From Nostoc sp. ATCC 43529 (GTDB taxonomy: Bacteria; Cyanobacteriota; Cyanobacteriia; Cyanobacteriales; Nostocaceae), in contig LWTK01000042.1 in the NCBI GenBank assembly GCA_003326205.1, forward strand, positions 82,919 through 146,918: a stretch of DNA of 64,000 nt, read 5' to 3'. Of the stretch, positions 8,622 through 17,288 are shown piece after piece. A program made the translations under genes and the position numbers. Under the pieces are notes generated by a model, which was not told the origin of the DNA, made no database searches, and worked only from the letters and a program-made list of their open reading frames with translations. The stretch's first letter is position 1, and each line of letters begins with the position of its first letter.

Positions 8622-9209
8622 ATGATGCCATTTAATCCTCCTCCAGAACCACCTGATTTTGATAAAAAAGTGCGACAAACAGGAAATGCTTGGTTGGCAA
8701 AAAATCCAAACCCTAAAAAAGGAACCAGAGATTATTGGTCGCCTTTCAAAAGTGATTTAGCTGATGGATTTAATAATCTGTGTGGCTATAGCGTTATGTA
8801 TGAACCAGTTGGTACAGTAGACCATTATCGCAGCCGTGAAAATTATCGCAATTTAGCTTACGAATGGAGCAATTTACGCTTTGCTTCTGCTTGGATTAAT
8901 AGTAGTAAAGGTACACTTGATGACCAGGTACTTGACCCTTTTGATTTGGGAGAAGATTGGTTTGAAATTTTGCTTCCTTCTCTACAATTAGTACTAACAG
9001 ATAAAGTTCCTCCGCAACAACGTCAAAAGGCAGAATTTACTTTGGAACGGTTGCGGTTACGGGATGATGAAAGAGTCTTGCGCCAGCGTCAACAATGGTA
9101 TCAACTTTATTTGGATGGGGATTTGACTCTACAAGGATTAGAAAAAAAAGCTCCTCTGATAGCGCGCGCGGTAAAGAAACAGCAGCAGGCTATTTCTCAA
9201 GAAGAATAA
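8622..9209 (+). CDS. HNH-like nuclease partner of the ATPase (PtuB-like, divergent)
   Basis: The start is taken at ATG 8622 (or 8625), immediately after the ATPase stop; the longer frame from 8559 overlaps the ATPase and is unlikely. The 195-residue product contains LCGYSVMYE, then VDHYRSRENYRN, then YEWSNLRFASAWINSSKGT. This is the order of an HNH/TIGR02646-like fold, with the catalytic DH and the later N-L and N-S-S-K positions kept. The zinc-binding CxxC pairs of classical PtuB are missing (CGYS, and no second Cys pair), so this is a divergent or zinc-free variant. Nuclease activity is inferred. Confidence 0.6.
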   Translation: MMPFNPPPEPPDFDKKVRQTGNAWLAKNPNPKKGTRDYWSPFKSDLADGFNNLCGYSVMYEPVGTVDHYRSRENYRNLAYEWSNLRFASAWINSSKGTLDDQVLDPFDLGEDWFEILLPSLQLVLTDKVPPQQRQKAEFTLERLRLRDDERVLRQRQQWYQLYLDGDLTLQGLEKKAPLIARAVKKQQQAISQEE

Positions 9210-9221
9210 GCTTTGCAGTCA

Positions 9222-9359
9222 TCAGATTGTGAAGTCAAGTATTTTCATTTTTTCTATGCCTTCAAGGTCTGTCAGCTTACTTTTGTTTACTTCTTCATAC
9301 AACAGTATTGCCAATTCTTTTAAGCAGGCTTTGATCCGTTCCTGTTTATCCTGGCTCAT
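9222..9359 (-). pseudogene. ISKra4-type transposase N-terminal remnant, 45 aa
   Basis: Read on the minus strand, an ATG at 9359 opens the peptide MSQDKQERIKACLKELAILL followed by YEEVNKSKLTDLEGIEK, which I recognise as the conserved N-terminus of a group of cyanobacterial ISKra4 transposases. After LEGIEK the match stops and the frame ends seven codons later. The rest of the transposase is absent. It marks an old insertion or deletion boundary between the ATPase/HNH pair and the membrane-protein block. Confidence 0.6.
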
Positions 9360-9790
9360 AGTTAGGTATGCACACTATTTTATCTGTTCTTATATTCTCC
9401 CAGATTTTGTATATCTTCCAAAAGTGGATGCTCCCTTTTCATAACACGATACGGCAAGATAAATGGGTAAAAGTTCAATGAACTTGTCACAGACTATTAA
9501 GTAGCACATCACGTTATATATTTCTGTTAGAGCAGTTTCTTACCAAAAGAGTTATTTTTCTATTTTTTTACTCATATATACAAACGTGCTTGCATTATCA
9601 ATAGGCAGTATGTAACTTGGCTATTGTGCAGTTTATTAGGACATGAACTGAAATTGAGTTTTATTTGAGTTGAGCTATACCTGTACTAAACTGACATGAT
9701 TTGTAAATTATTTTTTAATCTACAAACAGTTTTGCAAGGTGCTAGTTTAATTCGCTTTCAATTGATGAAGTCTTTCAGTTGGAATAGAGT
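9360..9790. other. Intergenic region upstream of the membrane/translocase block
   Basis: This 430-bp A+T-rich stretch has no convincing gene. It presumably carries the promoter of the long co-directional block starting at 9791. I see no clear operator repeat or strong hairpin in it. Confidence 0.4.
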
Positions 9791-10192
9791 TTGATGATAT
9801 GTGAGAACGTTATCTACACCCAGAAAACACTTGCCGAAAGATACGGGATTTCCATTGCCGCTTTACAACGGTGGTATCCCTATGCCGGTATAGTCAAACC
9901 CCGAAAGCGGGGAGGATATTTTGATGCAACAACAGTCGAGATTGCGGATGTTTTCTACGTTGCTATCAAAATTCGGCGGTTGACTTGTGAAGAATACTTA
10001 CAGCAGGTAATTCCTGCTGGTGGCTTAGATGCTTATTTACAAAAAGTCAATGACGTAAGCCTTTATGACTTTTTGACTAAGCATATATCTGATGAAGAAA
10101 AAAATAACCCAATTGTGCAAGCAGTAATTAGGAGAATTGAGCGAAATGAAGCATATCAACAAAGTGGCAGAGACTTTGCAGGTGTCGCCTGA
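9791..10192 (+). CDS. MerR-like helix-turn-helix protein, 133 aa
   Basis: The N-terminal 60 residues fit a MerR/Mlr-like winged helix (QKTLAERYGISIAALQRWY, then a GGYFDATTVEIADV wing). The rest is helical with no metal-binding Cys cluster. It is the first gene of the long plus-strand block, and its end overlaps the next gene by 47 bases, so it may regulate or build that system. The start could be either of the two ATGs at 9794 and 9797 as well as the listed upstream codon. It is not a metal-responsive MerR. Confidence 0.55.
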   Translation: MMICENVIYTQKTLAERYGISIAALQRWYPYAGIVKPRKRGGYFDATTVEIADVFYVAIKIRRLTCEEYLQQVIPAGGLDAYLQKVNDVSLYDFLTKHISDEEKNNPIVQAVIRRIERNEAYQQSGRDFAGVA

Positions 10193-10766
10193 TGTAGTAC
10201 GTACCTGCTGTCGGTTGTTAGATTTAGCTTTGCAGCCAAATGATACGCTTGATGAAACAATTGAACAGCAATTAGTTCAACTTAAAGAGACAGCCTCTGG
10301 TGAAGGTATGTCCCTTGAAGAAGCTGCCCAGCACTTGATTGCAATGCGCGATCGCAAATCAGAAGTAGGCGAACATAAGTTCGACAAACGCGAGTATATC
10401 AAACAGCGATTTGGCATAGACCCAGAACAAGCTTCGCCCGACAGCTTTGTAGGAATACTTTACCGAGATGCAGATAGGGGTATTCAGTTAGGGGAATTAC
10501 GCCATAAGGTGGTGCTTGAATCTTCGACACTTGCTCTAGAAGAATTTGTTTTTCATGGGAGCAGTTCGCCTGCTGAAGGTGATACTTCCGTTCCGCCTGG
10601 TTACGATGAAGCGCAAGAGCGAATTAACTCGCGCATTAATAACGATTTTTTCGGCAAAGTGAACTGGGGGGAAGAGACTCATCCACTGTTGGTCGGTACA
10701 TCGACACAGCAGCCGAGACAGTTGAAGTCCTCGCAGCCGAAAACCGGGCAATCTCCGAAGAAATAG
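10146..10766 (+). CDS. HTH-type helical protein, N-terminal part of an apparently frameshifted gene
   Basis: ATG 10146, eleven bases after AGGAG, is preferred over the TTG at 10137. The N-terminus looks like a small HTH (INKVAETLQVSPDVVRTCC), followed by helices to VNWG. The next 30 codons in this frame are low-quality (Ser/Gln/Lys-rich). The -1 frame from the six-G run at 10666-10671 instead continues as a regular helix (YIDTAAETVEVLAAENRAIS) straight into the downstream 86-aa membrane protein. I infer one gene of about 295 residues, split by a frameshift or read through ribosomal slippage. Confidence 0.55.
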   Translation: MKHINKVAETLQVSPDVVRTCCRLLDLALQPNDTLDETIEQQLVQLKETASGEGMSLEEAAQHLIAMRDRKSEVGEHKFDKREYIKQRFGIDPEQASPDSFVGILYRDADRGIQLGELRHKVVLESSTLALEEFVFHGSSSPAEGDTSVPPGYDEAQERINSRINNDFFGKVNWGEETHPLLVGTSTQQPRQLKSSQPKTGQSPKK

Positions 10767-10774
10767 TAGCTCAA

Positions 10775-11035
10775 ATGCTACCCATCTGCTATCAAATACG
10801 GGATGAGAGTTTACTCAACTTGAGAAAGACATCTACCCAGGCAGTTGGTATAAATTTACTTTCGGTAGTAGCTGGTACTGTTATTGGGACGTGGGTAGCA
10901 GTCCCCCCAACTCAAGAGAGACAAGAAATTCCGAGTATTCAGCCAATTTTGATTGGTGTGGGTATAGGCGAATTAGTTGGCTTGATTCTGGCACTAGTAA
11001 TAATTTGGTTTACCAGGGACGAACAAAAAACCTAA
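10775..11035 (+). CDS. Two-helix membrane protein, C-terminal part of the apparently frameshifted gene
   Basis: Two transmembrane segments are visible (INLLSVVAGTVIGTWVAV and ILIGVGIGELVGLILALVII), followed by a short charged tail. The open frame extends upstream of the ATG to about 10643 without a stop, matching the frame entered by a -1 shift at the G run at 10666-10671. It is therefore more likely the membrane anchor of the preceding HTH/helical protein than an independent protein. If independent, translation would start at ATG 10775. Confidence 0.55.
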   Translation: MLPICYQIRDESLLNLRKTSTQAVGINLLSVVAGTVIGTWVAVPPTQERQEIPSIQPILIGVGIGELVGLILALVIIWFTRDEQKT

Positions 11036-11096
11036 TCAACTTTTCTCTCATCAAGGGAATTACTGATTTTAGTCGCATTATTGCCAGGGAGCAGTT

Positions 11097-11315
11097 ATGA
11101 GTGCAGCATTTGACTTTTTGGTTAACACAGCAGGCGGTTTATTGATGAACCTGGGTGTTTCTGGGATGGTGGGACAATTATTGGGAGTGGGGGCGACCCT
11201 TGCCTTGCATCCTCTGTTGCTACTTACTGGAATAGTTGTCGGTGGTGCGGGAATTGCGATCGCGCGAGAGTTAAACAAGCGCCCTCAATTGCAGTTGGTT
11301 GTTGATAATACGTAA
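11097..11315 (+). CDS. Small membrane protein, 72 aa
   Basis: The product has two hydrophobic segments (FLVNTAGGLLMNLGVSGMVG and LLLLTGIVVGGAGIAIA) and a short basic tail. ATG 11097 follows CAGGGAGCAGTT, a plausible ribosome site. It is cotranscribed with its neighbours, and the HIP1 octamer lies inside it. The function is unknown, but it is one of six consecutive membrane proteins in this block, so it is probably a structural part of an envelope complex. Confidence 0.55.
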   Translation: MSAAFDFLVNTAGGLLMNLGVSGMVGQLLGVGATLALHPLLLLTGIVVGGAGIAIARELNKRPQLQLVVDNT

Positions 11316-11325
11316 GGGGTGGACG

Positions 11326-12168
11326 ATGTTTACTCCTACACCTGTGCGAAATAAACAGCCAAGTCGCAGAAAGAAAAAGGTAAATGTTACCCTGTGGACG
11401 GTTTGTTCAACTGTTAGTGCGCTGTCTGTTATAGGGGCGGTTGCATTGATGGTTGGATGGAAGCAACAGGTTCCAGGTAATCAAATATCGGAGGTACAAC
11501 AGGTAAAAGCGCAAGTTTCCCAAATTCGGGAAGTGTACTTAGAAAAGCTTTCCCGTACTGACTACAATATAGACCATCTTTCCAGTTACTCCTCAGTAGA
11601 AGGTGCGCCTACTCTTACAGGCTGGCGACAGTTGGCGGCAGCATTGTGGGGACAGCAATTACGGAGTGAAATATCCAGGATGCAGGCTAATGATAAATCT
11701 GGGTTTTACCGCCTTCACTATATGCCGGCACTGGAGATAGTTAAATTCAACTCGCTGGATGTTTTACTAGAAGCGGCTTCTGGAAATAATACTTTTTACT
11801 GGGGGTACCGCAAAACCGATGGTACGAAAGTTGAGGAGAAGATACCAACTGGGGCGGCTGCTGTTTTGATTTTGGGTAAATTAGAGGCAATTGATTACGC
11901 CCAAAACTTAGAATCTCAACCATCGGTTGATCTGAATCAAATGCTAATTCAGATTAAGAATGCTCAAGAACCATATTCTCTTGCACAGGCACAGCTGTTA
12001 CGAGCGCGGGGGTATTTAGATCCAGTAGAGCAGATGGCACAGGTGGCAGACATCCGCGAGAGAATACACCAACGGGAGGAGCAAAGGCGGATGTATATCC
12101 AACAAATGAAGAAGCAATTACCTCAGCCAGTTCCTAATAAACAGCCTGTTAATAAATCAGGGGGGTGA
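11326..12168 (+). CDS. Membrane-anchored periplasmic protein, 280 aa
   Basis: ATG 11326, preceded by AAGGGGTGG, is a better start than the TTG at 11299. A basic N-terminus (RRKKKVNV) is followed by one transmembrane helix (WTVCSTVSALSVIGAVALMV). The rest is soluble and mostly helical, with long Gln-rich helices (residues about 45-70 and 225-270). This is a type II membrane topology reminiscent of periplasmic assembly proteins of secretion machines, but no family is recognised. It precedes the next gene by four bases. Confidence 0.6.
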   Translation: MFTPTPVRNKQPSRRKKKVNVTLWTVCSTVSALSVIGAVALMVGWKQQVPGNQISEVQQVKAQVSQIREVYLEKLSRTDYNIDHLSSYSSVEGAPTLTGWRQLAAALWGQQLRSEISRMQANDKSGFYRLHYMPALEIVKFNSLDVLLEAASGNNTFYWGYRKTDGTKVEEKIPTGAAAVLILGKLEAIDYAQNLESQPSVDLNQMLIQIKNAQEPYSLAQAQLLRARGYLDPVEQMAQVADIRERIHQREEQRRMYIQQMKKQLPQPVPNKQPVNKSGG

Positions 12169-12172
12169 TGTT

Positions 12173-12742
12173 ATGTATGCCAAGTTTGCTGCTGCGATAA
12201 TTTGCATAGCTTTGTGTTCGCTCAATGTTGTAGCGGCAGTCAAACGTACCCCTATTCGTACTACCCTTGAAGGTTCAACTCGCACGACCGTCGAGATGAT
12301 GCCATCTCCCAATTCAGGAGTGCATTGGATAAGTGCAGTTATATTTCTGGCTGGATTTGCTTGTTTTTTGGGCTGGGGAATTTCTGACTATAACAATGCA
12401 ATTGAAGAAAGAGATGAACTGTCTGATAACTTGGCTAATCCTGGCAATCGACAACTTCATGTTGGTGCTTCTGATACTGATATTCAGCCTTCTTTAATGC
12501 CCCCAGTATCACCTTCTTCTGGGATGAGATTAAATAGCGAATTCTCTGCCAAGAATGTAGTTCAATTTTCTCCTCGTTCTAGTGTTTCTGGCTTAGGGCG
12601 AGTACATAGTAGCCAATTTGTTGAAGATGGAGTGCAAAATCAACCTAGAATGTTATCTCCAGAAGAGTTTTATGCCCAACTTCAGGATGAAGATTTTTGG
12701 GAAGATACTAACTCCCAGGTAAATGATAAACCCGCCAGCTAG
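12173..12742 (+). CDS. Membrane protein with signal-peptide-like N-terminus, 189 aa
   Basis: The N-terminus is a signal peptide or first helix (FAAAIICIALCSLNVVAA), followed by a short loop and a second transmembrane segment (HWISAVIFLAGFACFLGWGI). The remaining 110 residues are hydrophilic and low in structure, with a Pro/Ser-rich centre and an acidic C-terminus. The arrangement suggests a small integral subunit with a cytoplasmic tail. It sits between two membrane genes of the same block. Family unknown. Confidence 0.55.
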   Translation: MYAKFAAAIICIALCSLNVVAAVKRTPIRTTLEGSTRTTVEMMPSPNSGVHWISAVIFLAGFACFLGWGISDYNNAIEERDELSDNLANPGNRQLHVGASDTDIQPSLMPPVSPSSGMRLNSEFSAKNVVQFSPRSSVSGLGRVHSSQFVEDGVQNQPRMLSPEEFYAQLQDEDFWEDTNSQVNDKPAS

Positions 12743-12764
12743 TTACTTAATTTGAGGTCATATT

Positions 12765-13256
12765 ATGAGCAGAAATCAGCGCCGCAACTTTGATGTTGAT
12801 TATTCTGAAGGTGGAGCAATTGTGCCTGTAAACCGCTTGCAAAATATGTTGCAGCAGGTACAGCAACAAGGAGGAATAGTAAATCAGCAACCTAACGTTT
12901 CTCCCATGACTACTTATGAGACTCAGCCAGTAGAAGTTAGATATATCAATGCACCTACTGCCTATAAGCCGAGGGTTCCTCAGATAGAGATTCCCTACAT
13001 TGAGATTTGGAAAGCACATCGGCTCCATCCGCAAAATCCCTGGAGATTTGGCTGGTATCCAGTATATTTTTTATCAGATGTAATTAAATCTCCTGTGGGT
13101 GTAGCTGGTGTGGGAGTGTGGTTGTTAATAATGCTGTTGAATTTTTTCCTAAATGGCAGTTACACCGGGCCGGGGTATGCGTCTGGGAAGAAGATTGAAG
13201 TTGTACCCAAGGAAGTTCCCTCTTTTGCCCTGCCTGTGGTTAAGCAGTTGGATTAA
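12765..13256 (+). CDS. Membrane protein with Gln-rich N-terminus, 163 aa
   Basis: Soluble Gln-rich residues 1-50, then a proline-containing linker (KPRVPQIEIPYIEIWKAHRL) and a C-terminal transmembrane helix (VGVAGVGVWLLIMLLNFFL). AGGTCATATT precedes the ATG. Its TAA overlaps the ATG of the next gene (TAATG), indicating translational coupling. The layout differs from pilin or VirB proteins I know. It is probably a subunit of the same envelope assembly as its neighbours. Confidence 0.55.
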   Translation: MSRNQRRNFDVDYSEGGAIVPVNRLQNMLQQVQQQGGIVNQQPNVSPMTTYETQPVEVRYINAPTAYKPRVPQIEIPYIEIWKAHRLHPQNPWRFGWYPVYFLSDVIKSPVGVAGVGVWLLIMLLNFFLNGSYTGPGYASGKKIEVVPKEVPSFALPVVKQLD

Positions 13257-13597
13257 TGTGGGTAAAGGCAATTTTTTGGTTCGTACTGCTGGTATGGATT
13301 GCAGATATTTTACAACCGGGATATTTGCAGTTTTATAACTGGCGTAATGCTGTGGCATTGGTACAAAAGCTTCAGTTTTCATCGTCGGCTGTTGTACGCA
13401 CTGCTGCACCTGGCGTGAATATATCTTCTACTCCTGTTCCTAAACGCTATTCTCCTCAACTAAGGGAACCTGCAACATCTGGGGATGGCCTAAATTCTCC
13501 TGATTGCCGTGTGGCTAGGAATGATTTTGAGGAAGTATTGAGTACTGTAAAGATTGGTTGTTGGCAGGTTTCTCCTGCTAATGCGAAAAGGCGTTGA
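13256..13597 (+). CDS. Small exported or membrane-anchored protein, 113 aa
   Basis: The first 20 residues are hydrophobic with aromatic character (VKAIFWFVLLVWIADILQ), serving as a signal anchor. The rest is a Ser/Pro-rich region with two Cys near the C-terminus (SPDCRVARNDF and KIGCWQVS). The start overlaps the upstream stop. The C-terminal 17 bases or more overlap the possible start of the M23 peptidase gene, consistent with a coupled operon. Confidence 0.5.
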   Translation: MWVKAIFWFVLLVWIADILQPGYLQFYNWRNAVALVQKLQFSSSAVVRTAAPGVNISSTPVPKRYSPQLREPATSGDGLNSPDCRVARNDFEEVLSTVKIGCWQVSPANAKRR

Positions 13598-14252
13598 GGG
13601 AATGCGAATAATCTTTGAAACTGACGGTGACAAGGAGGTTAGTAATTCGACTGTAACTAGTTTGAATGAGACGGTCGATACTAGTTCGAGTGCAAATTGG
13701 AGATATGCGATCGCAACCTCAGTTTTAATTGCAGCTATGGTCATTCCCCAGGTTTCTGGATGGATTGAATCTCAACTGTTAGTTAAATCTCTCCAAGGTC
13801 TAATACTACCAAAAACTATTCGTAGTAATCAGGTTTTAAATAATCGTCGAATTGTCTTTCCAACTGCTGCTGGTACTCCTATTACCTCAGAGTTTGGTTG
13901 GCGGATACACCCAATTACAGGCGATCGCAAGTTTCACGCGGGGATTGATTTTGGTGCAGCCAAGGGTACGCCAATTTATGCGATTGATGCTGGTCGAGTG
14001 GTTTTTGCAGGCGACAAGGGTGGTTATGGCAAAGCGGCTGTTATTCAGCATCAGGGAAGTTTATCTACTCTGTACGGTCATGCCAGTCAGCTGTATGTAC
14101 AGCAGGGACAACAAGTTGTGCGTGGACAGATGATTGCGGCAGTAGGTAGTACGGGCTTTTCGACGGGGCCGCATTTGCATTTTGAAATTCGCTCTTATGG
14201 TGTAGCGCAGAACCCCCGTCCTTATTTACACGAATATTTAGCTAACCGTTAA
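13581..14252 (+). CDS. M23-family (LytM-type) peptidoglycan peptidase, membrane-anchored
   Basis: The C-terminal 140 residues are a classical M23 domain: FGWRIHPITGDRKFHAGIDF carries the first zinc ligands (H and D), followed by GTPIYAIDAGRVVFAGDKGG, TLYGHAS and GPHLHFE with the remaining ligands. One transmembrane helix (YAIATSVLIAAMVIPQVSGW) near residue 50 places the catalytic domain outside the cytoplasmic membrane. Possible starts are TTG 13554, ATG 13581 and ATG 13602; the ribosome site does not settle it. Cell-wall hydrolases are standard parts of DNA-transfer and secretion machines, which fits the FtsK-like neighbour. Confidence 0.85.
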   Translation: MRKGVEGMRIIFETDGDKEVSNSTVTSLNETVDTSSSANWRYAIATSVLIAAMVIPQVSGWIESQLLVKSLQGLILPKTIRSNQVLNNRRIVFPTAAGTPITSEFGWRIHPITGDRKFHAGIDFGAAKGTPIYAIDAGRVVFAGDKGGYGKAAVIQHQGSLSTLYGHASQLYVQQGQQVVRGQMIAAVGSTGFSTGPHLHFEIRSYGVAQNPRPYLHEYLANR

Positions 14253-14278
14253 AGATTATTTAGCTATTGGCAAAAGAA

Positions 14279-15106
14279 ATGCAAATTGTACCGATTTTTA
14301 TATCAGGTGTAGTTGGTGCAGCCTGCTCTGTTGCATTTTCTTATGGAGTAGCTTCACTGCCATGTGGATTGGTATCAAAGGGTGCGGATACTATTTGTCA
14401 GGTACGTAGCTTTGGTAAGGCACTTGATAGTTGGAAATTTGGGTTTATTGTTGGTGGTTTGGTTGGGTTTATTTTGAGTCCTCGCCATCAATTTATATCC
14501 CGTTTTAAACCCATTCATCTGTCAACTGCTTCCTTAATTACTTTGGGTATTTATTTCTCAATTTCTCAAAGTACTGGTGTTTCTTCAGGGTCGTCAAATA
14601 GTTTAACAGGAAGAGTTAGTACAGGTTCTTACTCACCACATCCTTATTCACCACGTTTGAGTGCTTTTTTAGCGACAATTCGTTGGGCAGAAACAGGAAC
14701 TAGTGACACAGAAAGTTATCGCAAGTTAGTATTTAATGGAACTTTTAATAATTTTTCTACACACCCGTTAAAGAAACAGTGCGCTCCTATTAATGGTAAA
14801 AATGTTTGTTCAACTGCGGCTGGTGCTTATCAAATGTTGGATAAAAGTTGGTATGACCTTCAGCCAAAGTTAAACTTAAAGGATTTTAGTCCAGCTTCTC
14901 AGGACAAGATGGCAATTGAATATATTCGTCGTAATAATGCCTTAAGTGATGTTGAAGCAGGAAGGTTTGATACTGCGATATGTAAAGTAGGTAGGGTATG
15001 GGCCAGTCTTATTTGTAACTCGTATAATCAAAATCCAAAATCTTTAGCGCAGTTGAGAATTTATTATCAGCAGCAATTACAAAGAAATGAAATTTCTAGG
15101 AGGTGA
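14279..15106 (+). CDS. Membrane-anchored GH104-type lysozyme / lytic transglycosylase
   Basis: Three hydrophobic segments occupy the first 110 residues (for example FGFIVGGLVGFILS and ASLITLGIYFSIS). The C-terminal half follows the lambda-endolysin-like GH104 pattern: LSAFLATIRWAETGT with the catalytic Glu, then STAAGAYQMLDKSWYDL, FSPASQDKMAIEYI, and a final WASLI. It should cleave glycan strands outside the membrane. This gives two different wall hydrolases in consecutive genes directly before the FtsK-like translocase. ATG 14279 is preferred over TTG 14267. Confidence 0.75.
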   Translation: MQIVPIFISGVVGAACSVAFSYGVASLPCGLVSKGADTICQVRSFGKALDSWKFGFIVGGLVGFILSPRHQFISRFKPIHLSTASLITLGIYFSISQSTGVSSGSSNSLTGRVSTGSYSPHPYSPRLSAFLATIRWAETGTSDTESYRKLVFNGTFNNFSTHPLKKQCAPINGKNVCSTAAGAYQMLDKSWYDLQPKLNLKDFSPASQDKMAIEYIRRNNALSDVEAGRFDTAICKVGRVWASLICNSYNQNPKSLAQLRIYYQQQLQRNEISRR

Positions 15107-15116
15107 ATATTTACTA

Positions 15117-17288
15117 ATGTTAGTACCCCACAACGATAAGATAGAATCTCAAAAACAACAAGTTTTGGCTGCAATTATGCAAGCAAAGCAAGATGGTTTA
15201 AGCAATGAAGAGATTATGGAGAATGTACGAGAAGCTTTACCTTCCTCAATGGTTTCTTATACTGAAACTGTTCTACAACAAATTGATTTTAGAGCAAAAT
15301 TATCACGTCCGCTTAGAGAATTTAATTTAGAATTTTTATTTCAGGTAATATACGAATCAGTAATTGCAGGTACAAATGATGAAGAAATATTATCAATATG
15401 TGCAGAACACTGTACTTTAAACCAGTACGAGTTTGCACGTTATGCACTTGAATATATTCATCTCAATCGGATGCCATCGCAGTGGGAGCAAAATAACGTA
15501 TATCATCAGATAATTGAGATAGTTAATATATCACCTATTGAATCTTTATTTGAATACATTGAATCAATCAAAAATATTTATCTTAAGCAGATTGGATATG
15601 AAGTAGTTCAAGAGAATCTTTATAATTTATTTTTAAGCAATAAACAAACTAGTTATTTTACTGATTTAGCTAATAAATCTAGAGATAAATTCATTAAAAA
15701 CTATTGCTGCCGAACGGCAGTGCTTGTTGCGCGTGCCACGGGTAAACCATTAGATTTAAAGCTGACAGAAGATGGCTCAGTGATTTTAAAAGAGCCTAAA
15801 TCTTTAGATAGAAATACTGGTGCAAATGAGATTGTTGCTTCACAGATTTTAACTATGGTACAGGCAGGGAAACTATTAGTCGATACTCTCGAAGAATTTA
15901 GTATTAATGCCAAATATGTTGATGCTAAAACGGGACCAACATTCAACCGCATTAAGGTAAAACTGGGACGAGGTGTAAGTTATAAAAAAGTAGAAGATAT
16001 TGGCAATGACTTAGTGCAGCAGCTTGGTGAAGAGTTAAACTTAAAAGTTGCACCAATGGTGAGTGTAGTGCCTGGAGGAGTTGTATTTGACATACCCCGA
16101 TTAGACAGACAATTTGCTTATTTCCGTGATTATTTTACTTTTGACGGCGAACCTGACATTCATTCGGTGTCTATCCCCGGTGGCGTTGATGTTGATGGCA
16201 CCTATGTGGAAATTCCGCTTTATAGCGACAACGTGACTCATATCCTGGGTGGTGGGCGGACGCGGGGTGGTAAGTCGCAGTTTGAGAAAGCAGCAATTTT
16301 GTATTTGGTGAGACGATATGCACCTTCTGTTGTTCGGTTGGCACTTTCGGATGTCAAACGCGTGACCTTTGGTAAATTTGATGGGCTACCCCATCTTGTT
16401 GCCCCAGTTGCGCGTGATGCAGAGTCTACCGCTAACTTGCTTGATTACTTGGTAGAAGAAATGGAATTGCGCTACCAAGAATTTGAGTGCCACAGCAGTA
16501 TTGAAACGATCACACAGTACAACTCACGGTTTGCACCTGATTTTGTCATGCCGCGAGTCATTTGTCTGATTGACGAGTGTTTTGATTTACTTTCTGATGA
16601 TAACTACTGCGATCGCATTGAGACTGCGCTGATGAAGTTGCTTGCAAAAGCGGGTGGTGCAGGGATTCACGTACTTTTGTACACCCAGCGACCTGATAAA
16701 AACGTGATTGATCCGTTGATTCGCTCAAACTTTCCAGCCAAGACAGCCTTTGTTACGACTCGCCCTGAAGACAGTTGTATTATCCTTGGGGACGATAAAG
16801 ACAAACGTGCAGTTTATTTACTGGGATACGGAGATTTCTTGTACAAAACGACTGAGGTGGTGCGACTCCAGGCGTTTTATGTAGCTGACGATGAAGACCC
16901 TGAATACTTCCAGCAATTACTCCTAGAAGCTAAAAATCAAAACGACCCCTATACTGCATGGAAATCTGGGTTAGACTTTGATGAATTTGTCGCTAGTTTG
17001 TATGGTGAGAGCAATAGTAAGGACATAGGTAAATCTAAAGCTACTGCTGTTACTAAAACTAAACAGTCCAAGACCGATTTTGAGGGCAGTTTTAACTTTA
17101 AGGTACAGCTTGATGAGGAAGCAAGAAACTCAATTTTGAATTTGCATCAAAAAGGCTATCAACTTGATGAAATTGTCAAAGCGGTATTCAATTTATCCCG
17201 TCAAGATGGTAGATCGTACAAGAAATTTAGAAATGTTGTTGAGGATTTTTTAAATAGCTTGAAAGGGGGTGAAGAAGATGATATTTGA
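15117..17288 (+). CDS. FtsK/SpoIIIE-type DNA translocase, lacking membrane segments
   Basis: ATG 15117 sits twelve bases after a strong AGGAGGTG. The C-terminal half is an FtsK motor: a Walker A variant GGGRTRGGKSQF near residue 378, Walker B VICLIDECFDLL near residue 481, then GGAGIHVLLYTQRPD and an ILGDDKDKRAVYLLGYGDFL segment. The N-terminal 230 residues are helical, without transmembrane helices. The last 65 residues form a possible DNA-binding HTH, as the gamma domain does in FtsK. The membrane anchoring may come from the small neighbours. TraB of actinomycete plasmids uses such a motor for dsDNA transfer; that role here is inference. Confidence 0.85.
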   Translation: MLVPHNDKIESQKQQVLAAIMQAKQDGLSNEEIMENVREALPSSMVSYTETVLQQIDFRAKLSRPLREFNLEFLFQVIYESVIAGTNDEEILSICAEHCTLNQYEFARYALEYIHLNRMPSQWEQNNVYHQIIEIVNISPIESLFEYIESIKNIYLKQIGYEVVQENLYNLFLSNKQTSYFTDLANKSRDKFIKNYCCRTAVLVARATGKPLDLKLTEDGSVILKEPKSLDRNTGANEIVASQILTMVQAGKLLVDTLEEFSINAKYVDAKTGPTFNRIKVKLGRGVSYKKVEDIGNDLVQQLGEELNLKVAPMVSVVPGGVVFDIPRLDRQFAYFRDYFTFDGEPDIHSVSIPGGVDVDGTYVEIPLYSDNVTHILGGGRTRGGKSQFEKAAILYLVRRYAPSVVRLALSDVKRVTFGKFDGLPHLVAPVARDAESTANLLDYLVEEMELRYQEFECHSSIETITQYNSRFAPDFVMPRVICLIDECFDLLSDDNYCDRIETALMKLLAKAGGAGIHVLLYTQRPDKNVIDPLIRSNFPAKTAFVTTRPEDSCIILGDDKDKRAVYLLGYGDFLYKTTEVVRLQAFYVADDEDPEYFQQLLLEAKNQNDPYTAWKSGLDFDEFVASLYGESNSKDIGKSKATAVTKTKQSKTDFEGSFNFKVQLDEEARNSILNLHQKGYQLDEIVKAVFNLSRQDGRSYKKFRNVVEDFLNSLKGGEEDDI

